From NCBI RefSeq assembly GCF_009739515.1, contig NZ_CP046535.1, positions 1,116,001 through 1,180,000 on the forward strand: DNA of 64,000 nucleotides, written 5' to 3'. Below, in pieces: positions 28,336 through 38,089 of this stretch. The first letter of the stretch is position 1; each line of letters opens with the position of its first letter. The translations under genes and the position numbers were made by a program. Below the pieces are notes generated by a model that saw only the letters and a program-made list of their open reading frames with translations, made no database searches and was not told where the DNA came from. Origin of the DNA: Sphingomonas profundi (GTDB lineage Bacteria > Pseudomonadota > Alphaproteobacteria > Sphingomonadales > Sphingomonadaceae).

Positions 28336-29635
28336 CTTCTCGCCCGCCCAGCTGGCTGATCCTGCCACCGCCGCGTCGGAGGCGGTGATCCGCAAGTGCG
28401 TGCACTGCGGCTTCTGCACGGCGACGTGCCCCACCTACGTGCTGCTCGGCGACGAGCTGGATAGCCCGCGCGGCCGCATCTACCTGATCAAGGACATGCT
28501 GGAGCGGGAGCGCGCGCCCACGGCCGAGATCGTCAAGCATGTCGATCGCTGCCTCTCCTGCCTGTCCTGCATGACGACGTGCCCGTCCGGCGTGAACTAC
28601 ATGCATCTCGTCGATCATGCCCGCGCCTATATCGAGGAGCGGTATCGCCGGCCGCTGCGGGAACGACTGCTGCGCGGCATCCTGGCCCGCGTGCTGCCGC
28701 ATCCGCGCCGCTTCCGCTGGGCGTTGCGGCTGGCGCGGCTGGGCCGGCTGGCCGCGCCGCTGCTGGCGCGATCGGCGGCGCTAAGGCCGATCGCCGCGAT
28801 GCTGGCGCTGGCACCCGCCCGCGTGCCGCCGGCGGCGAGGCCCACGAACGCGCCGGTGCCGGCGGCGAAGGGCCGCGTCGCCCTGCTGCAGGGCTGCGCG
28901 GAGCCGGTGCTGCGGCCGGAGTTCCGCGCCGCCGCCGTCCGCCTGCTCAACCGCGCCGGCCACGACGTGGTCTTCGCCCCGGGCGAGGGGTGCTGCGGCG
29001 CGCTGGTGCACCATATGGGCCGCGATGCCGACAGCCTCGCCGCCGCACGCCGCAACGTGGACGCGTGGAGCCGCCTGATCGACGCGGGCGGCCTCTCCGC
29101 GATCCTCGTCACCGCATCCGGCTGCGGCACGACGATCAAGGATTACGGCTTCATGCTGCGGGATGATCCCGCTTATGCGGAGCGGGCTGCGGCGGTGTCC
29201 GCGCTGGCCAGGGACATTGCCGAGTTCCTCATCGGCTGCGATCTGCCGGCGGGCGAGGGGCGGGGGCTGACGGTGGCCTACCACGCCGCCTGCTCGCTGC
29301 AGCACGGCCAGAAGGTGACGGAGGCGCCCAAGCGCCTGCTCGTCCACGTCGGCTATGCGGTGCGCACGCCGATCGAGGCGCATCTGTGCTGCGGTTCCGC
29401 CGGCACTTACAACATCCTGCAGCCGGAGATCGCCGGCCGGCTGGGCGATCGCAAGGCCGCCAACATCGCGCGGCTGGGGGCGGACGTGATCGCCACCGGC
29501 AATATCGGCTGCGCGATGCAGATCGGCCAGCGCGCCGCCATCCCCGTCGTCCACACCGTGGAGCTGATCGACTGGGCCACCGGCGGCCCGCCGCCCGCCG
29601 CCTTCGCCACCTTTCCCGAACGGAGACCCGCATGA
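28325..29635 (+). CDS. glcF: Glycolate oxidase iron-sulfur subunit
   Basis: A 436-residue subunit with two 4Fe-4S ferredoxin motifs near the N-terminus, CVHCGFCTATCP (from C25) and CLSCLSCMTTCP, followed by two cysteine-rich CCG-type domains (EGCCGALVHH and LCCGSAGTYN). It passes electrons from the FAD subunits to the quinone pool. The start is GTG at 28325, overlapping glcE by 11 bases; translation of glcG begins in the glcF stop (ATGA). Confidence 0.95.
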   Translation: MQTDFSPAQLADPATAASEAVIRKCVHCGFCTATCPTYVLLGDELDSPRGRIYLIKDMLERERAPTAEIVKHVDRCLSCLSCMTTCPSGVNYMHLVDHARAYIEERYRRPLRERLLRGILARVLPHPRRFRWALRLARLGRLAAPLLARSAALRPIAAMLALAPARVPPAARPTNAPVPAAKGRVALLQGCAEPVLRPEFRAAAVRLLNRAGHDVVFAPGEGCCGALVHHMGRDADSLAAARRNVDAWSRLIDAGGLSAILVTASGCGTTIKDYGFMLRDDPAYAERAAAVSALARDIAEFLIGCDLPAGEGRGLTVAYHAACSLQHGQKVTEAPKRLLVHVGYAVRTPIEAHLCCGSAGTYNILQPEIAGRLGDRKAANIARLGADVIATGNIGCAMQIGQRAAIPVVHTVELIDWATGGPPPAAFATFPERRPA

Positions 29636-30057
29636 CCCACATCTCGCTCGATCAGGCCAATGGCGTGATCGCCGCCGCTTTCGCCAAGGGCGCGGAACTG
29701 GGGCTGAAGCCGCTCAGCGTCGCCGTGCTCGACGGCGGCGGACATCCGATCGCCTTCCAGCGGCAGGACGCCGCGTCGTCGCTGCGTTTCGCCATCGCCG
29801 CCGGCAAGGCCGGGGGCGCGCTGGCGCTGGGCGTCTCCAGCCGCAAAATCGCCGAGATGGCGGCCGATCGACCGAGCTTCGTCGCCTCCCTGGGGCCGAT
29901 CGCGCCGCAGGGCGTGATCCCGGCGGCGGGCGGCGTGATCGTGGTGGACGCGGGCGGACGCGCGATCGGCGCGGTGGGCGTCACCGGCGACACATCGGAC
30001 AATGACGAGGCATGCGCGCTGGCGGGCATCGCCGCCGCCGGCCTGACGGCGCAGTGA
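29632..30057 (+). CDS. glcG: GlcG/HbpS-family protein
   Basis: A 141-residue protein of the GlcG/HbpS (DUF336) family, which is often found in glycolate and haem-related operons and whose function is not settled; some members bind haem or cobalamin. Family marks are [19 protein letters not shown] and the glycine-rich [25 protein letters not shown]. It is coupled to glcF by ATGA and 11 bases separate it from the malate synthase gene. Confidence 0.9.
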   Translation: MTHISLDQANGVIAAAFAKGAELGLKPLSVAVLDGGGHPIAFQRQDAASSLRFAIAAGKAGGALALGVSSRKIAEMAADRPSFVASLGPIAPQGVIPAAGGVIVVDAGGRAIGAVGVTGDTSDNDEACALAGIAAAGLTAQ

Positions 30058-30068
30058 GGAGCGGAGCG

Positions 30069-32186
30069 ATGACGACGATCGACACCATGGTCGAGAAGGC
30101 CGGCCTGAAGGTCGCCGCGCCCCTCGCCAGCTTCATCGAGGAGCGGGCGCTGCCCGGCACCGGCATCGATGCCGCCGACTTCTGGCGCGGCACGGCCGCC
30201 ATCTTCGAACGGTTCGCGCCGGAGAATGCGGCGCTGCTGGCGGTGCGCGAGACGATGCAGGCGCGGATCGACGCGTGGCATGCCGATCGCGCCGGCCAGC
30301 CGGTCGATCCCGCCGCCTACCAGGCGTTCCTGCGCGAGATCGGCTATCTGGTGGCGGAGCCCGCGCCCTTCGTCATCTCGCCCGGAGACGTGGACGACGA
30401 GGTGGCGCGGCTGGCCGGGCCGCAGCTGGTGGTGCCGGTGCTGAACGCCCGCTTCGTGCTGAACGCCGCCAATGCGCGCTGGGGCAGCCTGTACGATGCG
30501 CTCTACGGCACCGATGCGATTCCCGGCACGGCTGCGGGCAAGGGGTATGACGCGGCGCGCGGCGCCAAGGTGATCGCCCGGGCGAAGGATCTGCTGGACA
30601 AAGCGGTGCCGCTGGCGGCGGGCAGCTGGGCCGATTTCGCCGGGGGCGATCCGGTGCTGGCCGATCCGGCGCAGTTCGTCGGCCGCAGCGGCAACGGCCT
30701 GCTGTTCCGCCACAACGGCCTGCATATCGAGGTGGCGATCGATCGCGACCACCCGATCGGCCGGGACGACCCCGCCGGCATCGCCGACGTGGTGCTGGAA
30801 TCCGCCTTGTCGACGATCGTCGACCTGGAGGATTCGATCGCCGCCGTCGATGCCGAGGACAAGGTGGCGGCCTATGCCAACTGGCTGGGGCTGATGAAGG
30901 GCGATCTGGAGGCGAGCTTCAAGAAAGGCGGGCAGACGATGACCCGCGCGCTGGAGGCCGATCGCGTGTTCGAGACGCCCGATGGCGGCACCTTGACGCT
31001 GCCGGGCCGCAGCCTGCTGTTCGTGCGCAACGTGGGCCACCTGATGACGACGCCGGCGGTGCTGCTGGCCGACGGCACGCAGGCGCCCGAGGGCATATTG
31101 GACGGCATCGTCACCAGCCTGATCGCGCTGCACGACCTGAAGGGGCTGGGCCGCCTGCGCAACAGCCGGGCGGGATCGATCTACATCGTGAAGCCCAAGA
31201 TGCACGGGCCGGACGAGGCGGCCTTCGCCGATCGGCTGTTCGATGCGATCGAGGACATGCTGGGCCTCGCCCGCCACACGATCAAGCTGGGCCTGATGGA
31301 CGAGGAGAGGCGCACGTCGGCCAACCTCGCCGCGTGCATCGCGGTGGTGCGCGGGCGCATCGTGTTCGTCAACACCGGCTTCCTCGATCGCACCGGCGAC
31401 GAGATGCACACCTCGATGCAGGCCGGCGCGATGATGCGCAAGGGCGACATCAAGGGCAGCGACTGGATCGCCGCCTATGAGGATCGCAACGTGCAGATCG
31501 CCCTGGCCAGCGGCTTTTCCGGCCGGGCGCAGATCGGCAAGGGCATGTGGGCGGCGCCCGATCGCATGGCGGACATGCTGGCGCAGAAGATCGGCCATCC
31601 GCGCAGCGGCGCCAGCACGGCGTGGGTGCCGTCCCCCACCGCCGCCACCCTGCACGCCACCCACTATCATGCGGTGGACGTGTTCGCCCGCCAGGCCGAG
31701 CGGGCGGCCGAGCCGGTCTCCGCGCTGGAGCGGCTGCTGACGATCCCGCTGGCGCAGGGCCGCAACTGGTCCCCCGACGAGATACGCGACGAGCTGGAGA
31801 ACAACGCCCAGGGCATACTCGGCTACGTCGTGCGGTGGATCGATCAGGGCGTCGGCTGCTCCAAGGTGCCGGACATCCACGACATCGGCCTGATGGAGGA
31901 TCGCGCGACGCTGCGCATCTCCAGCCAGCACATGGCCAACTGGCTGCTGCACGGCGTGGCGACCGAGGCCGAGGCCGAGGGCGCGCTGGTGAAGATGGCG
32001 GCCAAGGTGGATGCGCAGAACGAAGGCGATCCGCTCTATCGGCCGATGGCCGGGCGGGAGGGCGAGAGCCTGGCCTTCCAGGCCGCGCGCGCGCTGGTAT
32101 TCGAGGGCGTGACGCAGCCGAGCGGCTATACCGAGCCGCTGCTTCACGCCTATCGTGCGCGGGTGAAGCAGGGTGGGCCGGGCTGA
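30069..32186 (+). CDS. glcB: Malate synthase G
   Basis: A 705-residue malate synthase G, slightly under the usual 720. It condenses glyoxylate with acetyl-CoA to malate, completing glycolate use. Seen: [17 protein letters not shown] with the catalytic metal-binding acidic residues, [15 protein letters not shown], the metal-site region [13 protein letters not shown] and the C-terminal segment [28 protein letters not shown] at 30069 follows GGAGCG; the longer frame runs back into glcG. Its stop overlaps the carbonic anhydrase start (TGATG). Confidence 0.96.
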   Translation: MTTIDTMVEKAGLKVAAPLASFIEERALPGTGIDAADFWRGTAAIFERFAPENAALLAVRETMQARIDAWHADRAGQPVDPAAYQAFLREIGYLVAEPAPFVISPGDVDDEVARLAGPQLVVPVLNARFVLNAANARWGSLYDALYGTDAIPGTAAGKGYDAARGAKVIARAKDLLDKAVPLAAGSWADFAGGDPVLADPAQFVGRSGNGLLFRHNGLHIEVAIDRDHPIGRDDPAGIADVVLESALSTIVDLEDSIAAVDAEDKVAAYANWLGLMKGDLEASFKKGGQTMTRALEADRVFETPDGGTLTLPGRSLLFVRNVGHLMTTPAVLLADGTQAPEGILDGIVTSLIALHDLKGLGRLRNSRAGSIYIVKPKMHGPDEAAFADRLFDAIEDMLGLARHTIKLGLMDEERRTSANLAACIAVVRGRIVFVNTGFLDRTGDEMHTSMQAGAMMRKGDIKGSDWIAAYEDRNVQIALASGFSGRAQIGKGMWAAPDRMADMLAQKIGHPRSGASTAWVPSPTAATLHATHYHAVDVFARQAERAAEPVSALERLLTIPLAQGRNWSPDEIRDELENNAQGILGYVVRWIDQGVGCSKVPDIHDIGLMEDRATLRISSQHMANWLLHGVATEAEAEGALVKMAAKVDAQNEGDPLYRPMAGREGESLAFQAARALVFEGVTQPSGYTEPLLHAYRARVKQGGPG

Positions 32187-32716
32187 TGGCGATCTACGAA
32201 TATGACGGGCAGCGGCCGAGCGTGCCGGCGGACGGATCGAGCTGGATCGCGCCTTCCGCCGACGTGATCGGCGACGCGCGGATCGGCCGCGAGGTGGGGA
32301 TCTGGTTCGGCGCCGTGATCCGCGCGGACAACACGGCCATCACCGTGGGCGATCGCAGCAACGTGCAGGAGGGCGCGATGCTGCACTCGGACCCCGGCGC
32401 GCCCCTCGCCATCGGCGAGGATTGCACCGTGGGCCACCACGCCATCCTGCACGGCTGCACGATCGGCGACCGGGTGCTGATCGGCATGGGTGCGCGGGTG
32501 CTGAACCATGCGGTGATCGGCGACGATTGCCTGGTGGGCGCCGGCGCCTTGGTGAGCGAGGGCAAGGTGTTCCCGCCCGGCAGCCTGATCGTGGGCGTGC
32601 CGGCCAAGGTGATCCGCTCGCTCTCCCCCGAGGCCATCGCCGGGCTGAAGCAGTCGGCCGAGGGCTATGTGGCACGGCAGCGCGCCTTTGCCGCCGGGCT
32701 GAAGCGGATCGACTGA
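32186..32716 (+). CDS. Gamma-class carbonic anhydrase-like protein
   Basis: A 176-residue left-handed beta-helix protein with hexapeptide repeats from about residue 20 to 130. The metal-ligand histidines of the gamma class are present (LHSD, VGHHAILHG), as are RADN near the active site and the usual C-terminal helix. Relatives are annotated PaaY/YrdA/CaiE. It is translationally coupled to malate synthase by TGATG, an unexpected place for it, and may act on CO2/bicarbonate or another small molecule in glyoxylate metabolism. Its gene ends 6 bases before the convergent PepSY gene. Confidence 0.9.
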   Translation: MAIYEYDGQRPSVPADGSSWIAPSADVIGDARIGREVGIWFGAVIRADNTAITVGDRSNVQEGAMLHSDPGAPLAIGEDCTVGHHAILHGCTIGDRVLIGMGARVLNHAVIGDDCLVGAGALVSEGKVFPPGSLIVGVPAKVIRSLSPEAIAGLKQSAEGYVARQRAFAAGLKRID

Positions 32717-32722
32717 GGGGCA

Positions 32723-34114
32723 TCAGGCGGCGGACGCGCGGGCGGCCGGCGGGCGCAGGCCCAGCCAGCGGCGCGCGGCCGGCATGCGGCGCAGCGCCAG
32801 CCGCTCCAGCGCGAGCACCGCCAGCATCGAGAGGCCGAGCAGCGGCAGCAGCACGCCGAGGGCGGCGAGCAGCAGCACGAAGCCGGCCGCCGCCGGCGCC
32901 CGCGCGGTTGCCGGCGGCGCGCCAAGCCGGTCCGCCGGCCGCCGCCGCCACCACAGCACCACGCTGCTGACCGAGAGCAGCACCAGGCCGATCGCGGTGA
33001 GCAGGCCGAGCAGCTGGTTGAGCCAGCCGAACAGCTGCCCCTCATGCGCCGCGACGCCGTAGCCGACGATCCGGTCGATCAGCCGCCGCTGCGCGAAATC
33101 CTTGCGCGTGAGCAGGCGGCCGGCGGCGTCGAGCGTGAGATCGGTGCGCAGCGGGCGATCGGCGGCGTCGGACTTCGCCGTCCAGGGCTGGCCCGGGCCG
33201 GTGGGCGGCGCCACCAGCACCGGCCCCGCCAGACCGAGCGGCCGCACCGTGCGCACCACGCGATCGAGCGGGGCGAGCGGGCCGGAGGGATGCGCCATCG
33301 CCATGCCGCCATGCTCCGCATGATCGTCGAGCATGGCGCGCGTGCCGGCATCGAGGGCGGCGCGCCGGCGGCCCTCGTCCGCTGCGCCGGTGGACCAGTC
33401 CGTCGGCGTGGCGGGGCCTGCCGCCAGCGATCGCGCCGCCTTCAGGTAGCCGCCCCAGCCGGCCGACCAGGGCAGGCCGGAGAGCAGCAGGAACAGCGCG
33501 AAGAAGGACACCCAGAAGCCGGTGACGCCGTGCAGATCGCGCCAGAAGGTCCGCCCGCCGGCGCGCAGCCGCGGGTAGAGCACGCCGCCCAGCCCGCCGT
33601 TGCGCGGCCACCAGAGGAACAGGCCGGAGAGGATCATCACTATCGCCCAGGATGCGGCGAGCTCCACCACGTAGGAGCCCGGATCGCCCATCAGCAGCTG
33701 ACCGTGCAGGCGGAACACCACCCGCATCAGGCGATCATCCTCCCCCACCGTCTTCAGGATGGCGAGGCTGTGCGGGTGGACGTAGACCCGCGTCTCGCGC
33801 GCCGTGCGGCCGACGACGACTTGCACGGCATCGTCCGCCGCGTCCGGCAGCTGGTAGCGGTGCAGCACCGATCCCGGCACCGCGCGCACGGCCGCAGCCG
33901 CCTGCGCGGCGGCCGTGGCGGGCGGGCCGATCGTGGCGAGATGCGCGTAGGGGCGATCGATCAGCGCCTCGATCTGCGGGCGGAACAGGTAGATCGATCC
34001 GGTGCAGGCGAGCCACAGCACGAAGGGCACGCAGAACAGGCCGGCGTAGAAGTGCCAGCGCCAGATCGCGTTGTACGAAGGCCAGCGGCGGCGTGCGGCA
34101 TGGATCATCTCCAC
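32723..34114 (-). CDS. PepSY-associated membrane protein
   Basis: A 463-residue PepSY_TM protein with an N-terminal helix (WHFYAGLFCVPFVLWLACTGSIYLF), a periplasmic region containing PepSY motifs and three or more further helices (FWVSFFALFLLLSGLPW and the C-terminal pair). Such proteins are commonly paired with TonB siderophore or metal receptors and some act as ferric or cupric reductases. It lies four bases after the TonB receptor gene on the same strand, so the two form an operon. Confidence 0.88.
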   Translation of the reverse strand: MEMIHAARRRWPSYNAIWRWHFYAGLFCVPFVLWLACTGSIYLFRPQIEALIDRPYAHLATIGPPATAAAQAAAAVRAVPGSVLHRYQLPDAADDAVQVVVGRTARETRVYVHPHSLAILKTVGEDDRLMRVVFRLHGQLLMGDPGSYVVELAASWAIVMILSGLFLWWPRNGGLGGVLYPRLRAGGRTFWRDLHGVTGFWVSFFALFLLLSGLPWSAGWGGYLKAARSLAAGPATPTDWSTGAADEGRRRAALDAGTRAMLDDHAEHGGMAMAHPSGPLAPLDRVVRTVRPLGLAGPVLVAPPTGPGQPWTAKSDAADRPLRTDLTLDAAGRLLTRKDFAQRRLIDRIVGYGVAAHEGQLFGWLNQLLGLLTAIGLVLLSVSSVVLWWRRRPADRLGAPPATARAPAAAGFVLLLAALGVLLPLLGLSMLAVLALERLALRRMPAARRWLGLRPPAARASAA

Positions 34115-34118
34115 CTCC

Positions 34119-36470
34119 TCAGAAACGCGATTTCACGCCGGCATAGACCGTGCGCGGCTGGCCGGCGTAGATCGATCCCGTGCTGTCCATCAGCACCGCC
34201 GCCGGGTTGGGCTGCCCGGCCGCGTTCACGCTGTCGGCGATGATCGAGGCGGAGCCGATATAGTCCTTGTCGAACAGGTTCTGGACCGACGCGAAGAAGG
34301 TGAGGCGCGACCACCAGCCACGCCCGCCCGGCGGATCGTAATGCAGGTTCAGGTTGGCGAGCGTGTAGCCCGGCACCCGCAGCAGATTGGCATTGTCGAT
34401 GAAGTAGCGCTGGCGCCAGGTGAGTTCCACGAAGCCGCCCAGGCCGGCCAGCGCGCCATCCGGCCGATCGTAGCCCAGGCGGGCGTTGACGAAGCCGGGG
34501 ATGACGCCCGGGATGCGATTGCCGGAGCGATCGAACGCAGCGGAGGCCGCGCCGGACGTCAGCCGCTCGACATAGCGGGTATAGCGCTGGTCGTTATAGC
34601 TGTAGTTCGCCTGCACGTAGGCGCCCGGCGCCACGACGGGCAGCGGCGTCCAGTTCAGCCCTATCTCGATGCCGCGATGCTCCGATCGCGGCACGTTGGT
34701 GGTGAAGGCGAGCAGGTTGACGCCGGCGGACTGGCTCACCTGCTCGTTGCGGAACCACTCGTAATAGCCGGTCAGCTCGGCGCGCAGCGTGTCGCTCAGG
34801 GTCAGCTCCACGCCCAAGTCGACGCCATCGTTCTTCTGCGTCTTCAGGTCGGCATTGTTGCCCGGCACGCCCGCCGGCGTGACGAACAGGTTGCCCGCCT
34901 GCGGGATGCCGTAGCCGGTGCCGAAGCGGGCGTGCAGGCGCACCGCCTCCGTCGCCTGCCACAGCAGCGAGGCTTCCGGCGCGACGTTGGCGAAGCGGCG
35001 CAGCGCGGGGATGAGGGTGAGGGTGGCGCCGCCGGTCAGCGGATAGGCGTAGGCCGTCTGGCGGACGTTGAGGATCGAACGCTCCGCCCCGATGCCGAGG
35101 ACGAGGTGCAGATCGCGCGCAAGGCCCAGCTCCTCGCGCGCGCGGACGCCCATGTTGCGCACGTCGCCGAACACCGTCTGCAGCGGCGCGCCGAAGCCGT
35201 TGCGGCCGGCCCGCGTTCTGTTGAACGTGAAGCTCTGGTTATCGAGATAATTGTAGAACAGGCCGACGAAGCTCACCGCCTCCATGCCCAGGATGCGGCG
35301 GCGATCGGTGACGTCCGACGTCACGTTGTAGCTGTCCAGCGTGCCCTTGAACGGGTTGGCGCTGGTGGGCTGGTTGACGACGCGGCTGTCGAACGTGGCC
35401 TGCGTGCGCCAGACGGTGTCGGCGGCGAAATCATGCTCGTAGCGCGCGCCTGCGATGGTGCGGCGATCGTTGCGGGCGAGATCGCCTTCGGCCGCCGTCT
35501 GAAGTATGCGCGGGCCGTTGATGCCGTTCGCCAGCACCGCGATGGTGCCGCAGCCGGGCGCCTTCGTGGCGGCGGTGGCGCAGCCGTGCTGATAGGGGTT
35601 GGCGCGATACTGGTTGAACGAGAGCCGGGTCGAGAGGCGGAACTCGCCCTCATTGTAGATCAGCTTGGCGGCCAGCCGATCCCGATCGGAGAGCGAGACG
35701 GTGGCGAGCGCGTTGATCGTGCCGGTCTCGTACCCCGTATGCCCGGTCGCGCCGTCTGCCCGGGCGAAGCTGCCGAACAGGGCATATTCGTGGGACGCGC
35801 CGGCGCCGCCGATCGTGCCGTAGAGATTGGCGTAGCCATCGCCGCCGCCATCGAGGCCCAGCTCGATGCCATCCACGTCGCGCCCGCGCCGGGTGCGGAA
35901 GTTGATCGCGCCGCCGATCGCGTAATTGCCGTAGCGCGCCGAGGAGGGGCCGCGCACCACGTCGACCGCGCCATAGGCGTGCGGATCGGTGAGGTCGAAG
36001 CGGGCGAGGCCATCCGGCTGGGTGACGGGGAAATCATCCTCGAACACCTGGATGTTGCGGGCGCCGAAGCTGTTGCGCGCGTTGGAGCCGCGGATCGACA
36101 CGCCCACGTCGCGCGGGCCGTTGCCAGCGATCACGGTGACGCCGGGCGACAGCTTCACGATGTCCGCGATGGTGGTGGCGGGCGTGGTGCGGAAGGCGCG
36201 ATCGGTGATCGTGGTGTCCGTCTGCCCCGTCACCCCGGTGGTGAGGGTGAGCGCGCCGGCGGTGACGACGATGTCGTCCGGATCGCCGGTGGCCGACACT
36301 GGGATTGCTGCGGGCGCCGGAAGCACGTCCAGCGCGCGCAGTTCGGCGTCGATGGCGGCGCGTTGGCGGAGCAGTTCGGCGCGGCGCGCCTCGGGTGCAG
36401 TCTCGGCATGGGCCGCCGGGGCCGCGAGCGCCATCGCACACAGCGCGATGGCGAGATTATGGGTGGGCAT
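34119..36470 (-). CDS. TonB-dependent receptor (probable metal uptake)
   Basis: A 783-residue receptor with a signal peptide (MPTHNLAIALCAMALAAPAAHA), a short Glu/Arg-rich helix (about residues 24-48), the TonB-box-like DDIVVTAGA, a plug (IADIVKLSPGVTVIAGNGP, VSIRGSNARNSFG, VDVVRGPSSARYGNYAIGGAI) and a barrel ending YAGVKSRF. The FGARNIQVFEDDFPVTQPDG stretch is found in FecA-like and copper-type receptors. Its operon has a DUF2946-like Met/His-rich gene before it and a PepSY gene after it, suggesting iron or copper uptake. Confidence 0.9.
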   Translation of the reverse strand: MPTHNLAIALCAMALAAPAAHAETAPEARRAELLRQRAAIDAELRALDVLPAPAAIPVSATGDPDDIVVTAGALTLTTGVTGQTDTTITDRAFRTTPATTIADIVKLSPGVTVIAGNGPRDVGVSIRGSNARNSFGARNIQVFEDDFPVTQPDGLARFDLTDPHAYGAVDVVRGPSSARYGNYAIGGAINFRTRRGRDVDGIELGLDGGGDGYANLYGTIGGAGASHEYALFGSFARADGATGHTGYETGTINALATVSLSDRDRLAAKLIYNEGEFRLSTRLSFNQYRANPYQHGCATAATKAPGCGTIAVLANGINGPRILQTAAEGDLARNDRRTIAGARYEHDFAADTVWRTQATFDSRVVNQPTSANPFKGTLDSYNVTSDVTDRRRILGMEAVSFVGLFYNYLDNQSFTFNRTRAGRNGFGAPLQTVFGDVRNMGVRAREELGLARDLHLVLGIGAERSILNVRQTAYAYPLTGGATLTLIPALRRFANVAPEASLLWQATEAVRLHARFGTGYGIPQAGNLFVTPAGVPGNNADLKTQKNDGVDLGVELTLSDTLRAELTGYYEWFRNEQVSQSAGVNLLAFTTNVPRSEHRGIEIGLNWTPLPVVAPGAYVQANYSYNDQRYTRYVERLTSGAASAAFDRSGNRIPGVIPGFVNARLGYDRPDGALAGLGGFVELTWRQRYFIDNANLLRVPGYTLANLNLHYDPPGGRGWWSRLTFFASVQNLFDKDYIGSASIIADSVNAAGQPNPAAVLMDSTGSIYAGQPRTVYAGVKSRF

Positions 36471-36600
36471 GATCGTCCCCTGACAGGTGCGAGGGGCCGG
36501 CCGCGCGCGTGCGGGCCGGCAGGTGGGGCGTGCAGGCGGGGGCGCATCGTGCGGATGCGCACGCCTGGCCGGCGTGCGCGCGGAGGTGATGCCGCCCCGG

Positions 36601-37014
36601 TCAGCCGATCGCCGGCGGCCCTCGCAGCGGGGGACGGAGGTGGAGCGCCGGGGCCGGCGGCGCGGGCCGCACGGCGGCCCGGAACACCGTGAGCAGGATG
36701 AAGGCGATCGCGCCCGCCAGGATCAGCGGATCGGCGCCGCCCAGCGACGGCGCGGCGAGGGCGGAGAAGGCGCAGGGCATGTCCGGCCGGGCGTGATCGC
36801 CCTTGCCGGAATGGTGCGCCATCCCCGGCATGGTCATCCTGACGGGTGTCATCTTCATCGGGCCGGTGCCGCTGCACAGCTCGATCGTGATCGTGCCGGC
36901 CGAAACGCTGGTCATGTAGCCCGTGGGCACCAGCAGCTTCATCATCAGCGCCAGCGCGATCAGCCAGCCGGCCGACAGGCGGTGGCGCAGGAGATGGCGG
37001 CGAAGCGCGGTCAC
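36601..37014 (-). CDS. DUF2946-like Met/His-rich membrane protein
   Basis: A 137-residue protein with one N-terminal helix (LSAGWLIALALMMKLLVPTGYM), a cysteine (ELCSG), a Met/His-rich central stretch (MKMTPVRMTMPGMAHHSGKG) and a second helix near the C-terminus. This layout matches DUF2946 proteins, which often accompany TonB copper receptors. It precedes the TonB receptor on the same strand with a 130-base gap. Metal binding is inferred from the Met/His residues; the function is unknown. Confidence 0.72.
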   Translation of the reverse strand: MTALRRHLLRHRLSAGWLIALALMMKLLVPTGYMTSVSAGTITIELCSGTGPMKMTPVRMTMPGMAHHSGKGDHARPDMPCAFSALAAPSLGGADPLILAGAIAFILLTVFRAAVRPAPPAPALHLRPPLRGPPAIG

Positions 37015-37081
37015 GCCGTGCCCCTAGAGCGGATCGGGCGGCCTGTCACCCGGCCAGGTGGCCGGCGGGCGGCCCATGCGA

Positions 37082-37115
37082 AAGGCCCGCCCCAAGCTGC
37101 CTTGGAGCGGGCCTT
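37082..37115. terminator. Hairpin after the glycine-zipper gene
   Basis: AAGGCCCGC (37082-37090) pairs perfectly with GCGGGCCTT (37107-37115) around a 16-base loop. On the minus strand it lies about 20 bases after the stop of the glycine-zipper gene and is followed by TTTCGC, so it can act as its terminator. Confidence 0.6.
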
Positions 37116-37137
37116 CGATGTCCGTAGGCGGAGCGCG

Positions 37138-37425
37138 TTACTTGTAGACGCGGTAGCCGCGCTTGTTGATGTAATATTTGCGACCGCGATTATCGCGATA
37201 ATATTTCTTGTTCTTGGTGAGCGCGGTGACGGCCACGCCGGCGCCGGCGCCCAGCAGCGCACCCTCGCCAGTGGAGATGCCGGGGATGACCGCGCCGGCC
37301 ACCGCGCCGCCTGCGCCGCCGATCGCGCCGCCCTTCAGCAGCTGGCCGGAGCTCTGCGCATAGGCCGGCGCGGCGAACGCCACCGAGAGTGCGACGACGC
37401 CGGAGATCAGACCGATATTCTTCAT
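37138..37425 (-). CDS. Exported glycine-zipper protein, unknown function
   Basis: A 95-residue protein with a signal peptide (MKNIGLISGVVALSVAFAAPAYAQ), a glycine zipper (GGAIGGAGGAVAGAVIPG and GALLGAGAGVA) and a basic, tyrosine-rich C-terminus with KYYRDNRGRKYYINKRGYRV. It is probably inserted in or attached to the outer membrane or periplasm. ATG at 37425 was chosen because it starts a normal signal peptide; ATG at 37434 is an alternative. It is divergent from the SH3-domain gene. Confidence 0.75.
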   Translation of the reverse strand: MKNIGLISGVVALSVAFAAPAYAQSSGQLLKGGAIGGAGGAVAGAVIPGISTGEGALLGAGAGVAVTALTKNKKYYRDNRGRKYYINKRGYRVYK

Positions 37426-37591
37426 GGCTTCCATTCCCTGACTGCGAACCGATGCCGGGTGAACGGCGCGCCCGCAATGCGGTTCCACCGCCGGAACGAT
37501 GCGGCCGGCCGGTTCGATCAGGTGGTTCACCGCTGGCGCGAACCGCTCTACAGGAGCCGGGGTGGTGACGGCGGACGGACGGGTGACGGGT

Positions 37592-38089
37592 ATGCGTGGC
37601 GGATCGATCGGGGCTTGGGCCGCAGGCGGCTGGCTGGCGGCGGCGATGGCCGTTCCCGCACCGGCGGTGGCGCAGAAGGCGCGGGAGGTGCCCTACTGGG
37701 CCTCAATCTCCGCCCCCAAGGCGCGGATGCGGACGGGACCGGGCACCAACTATCCGGCGAACTGGGAATATGTCCGCGCCGAACTGCCGGTGAAGGTGAT
37801 GCAGGTGCGCAACGAGTGGCGCCGGATCGTCGATCCGGACGGAGTGGAGGGCTGGATGCGCTCCTTCCTGCTCAGCGAGCAGCGCACCGCCATCATCCGC
37901 GGCGAGATCCGGCCGCTCCGCGCCGCGCCCGATCGCGGCGCCAAGGTGACGTGGCGGGCGGAGCCGGGCGTGGTCGGCAAGGTCTCCCACTGCGCGGCCG
38001 GCTGGTGCGAGTTCGACGTGCACGGCCGCGCCGGCTATGTCGAGATCGACCATATCTGGGGCGTGGCCGCTGGCGAGACGATCGACTGA
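37592..38089 (+). CDS. Exported SH3-domain protein
   Basis: A 165-residue protein with a signal peptide (WAAGGWLAAAMAVPAPAVAQ) and two SH3-type (SH3b) repeats: RMRTGPGTNYPANWEY...WRRIVDPDGVEGWMRSFLL and PLRAAPDRGAKVTWRAEPG...GWCEFDVHGRAGYVEIDHIWG. Similar proteins bind cell wall. The start is uncertain: GTG at 37562 or 37565 behind a GGAG, or ATG at 37592, which gives the cleanest signal peptide. Its stop overlaps the prepilin peptidase start region, linking it to the secretion operon. Confidence 0.82.
   Translation: MRGGSIGAWAAGGWLAAAMAVPAPAVAQKAREVPYWASISAPKARMRTGPGTNYPANWEYVRAELPVKVMQVRNEWRRIVDPDGVEGWMRSFLLSEQRTAIIRGEIRPLRAAPDRGAKVTWRAEPGVVGKVSHCAAGWCEFDVHGRAGYVEIDHIWGVAAGETID

Noticed and set aside
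29652-32147. Long minus-strand open frame opposite malate synthase
   Set aside because: Rich in Arg, His and Gln with no family features, and the plus strand codes for a full malate synthase; a GC-rich shadow.
34071-36692. 873-codon plus-strand frame opposite the TonB receptor
   Set aside because: Shadow of the receptor; composition not protein-like and no motif.
38003-38085. GTG start for the prepilin peptidase within the SH3 gene
   Set aside because: It adds an Arg-rich stretch before the first helix that prepilin peptidases lack.
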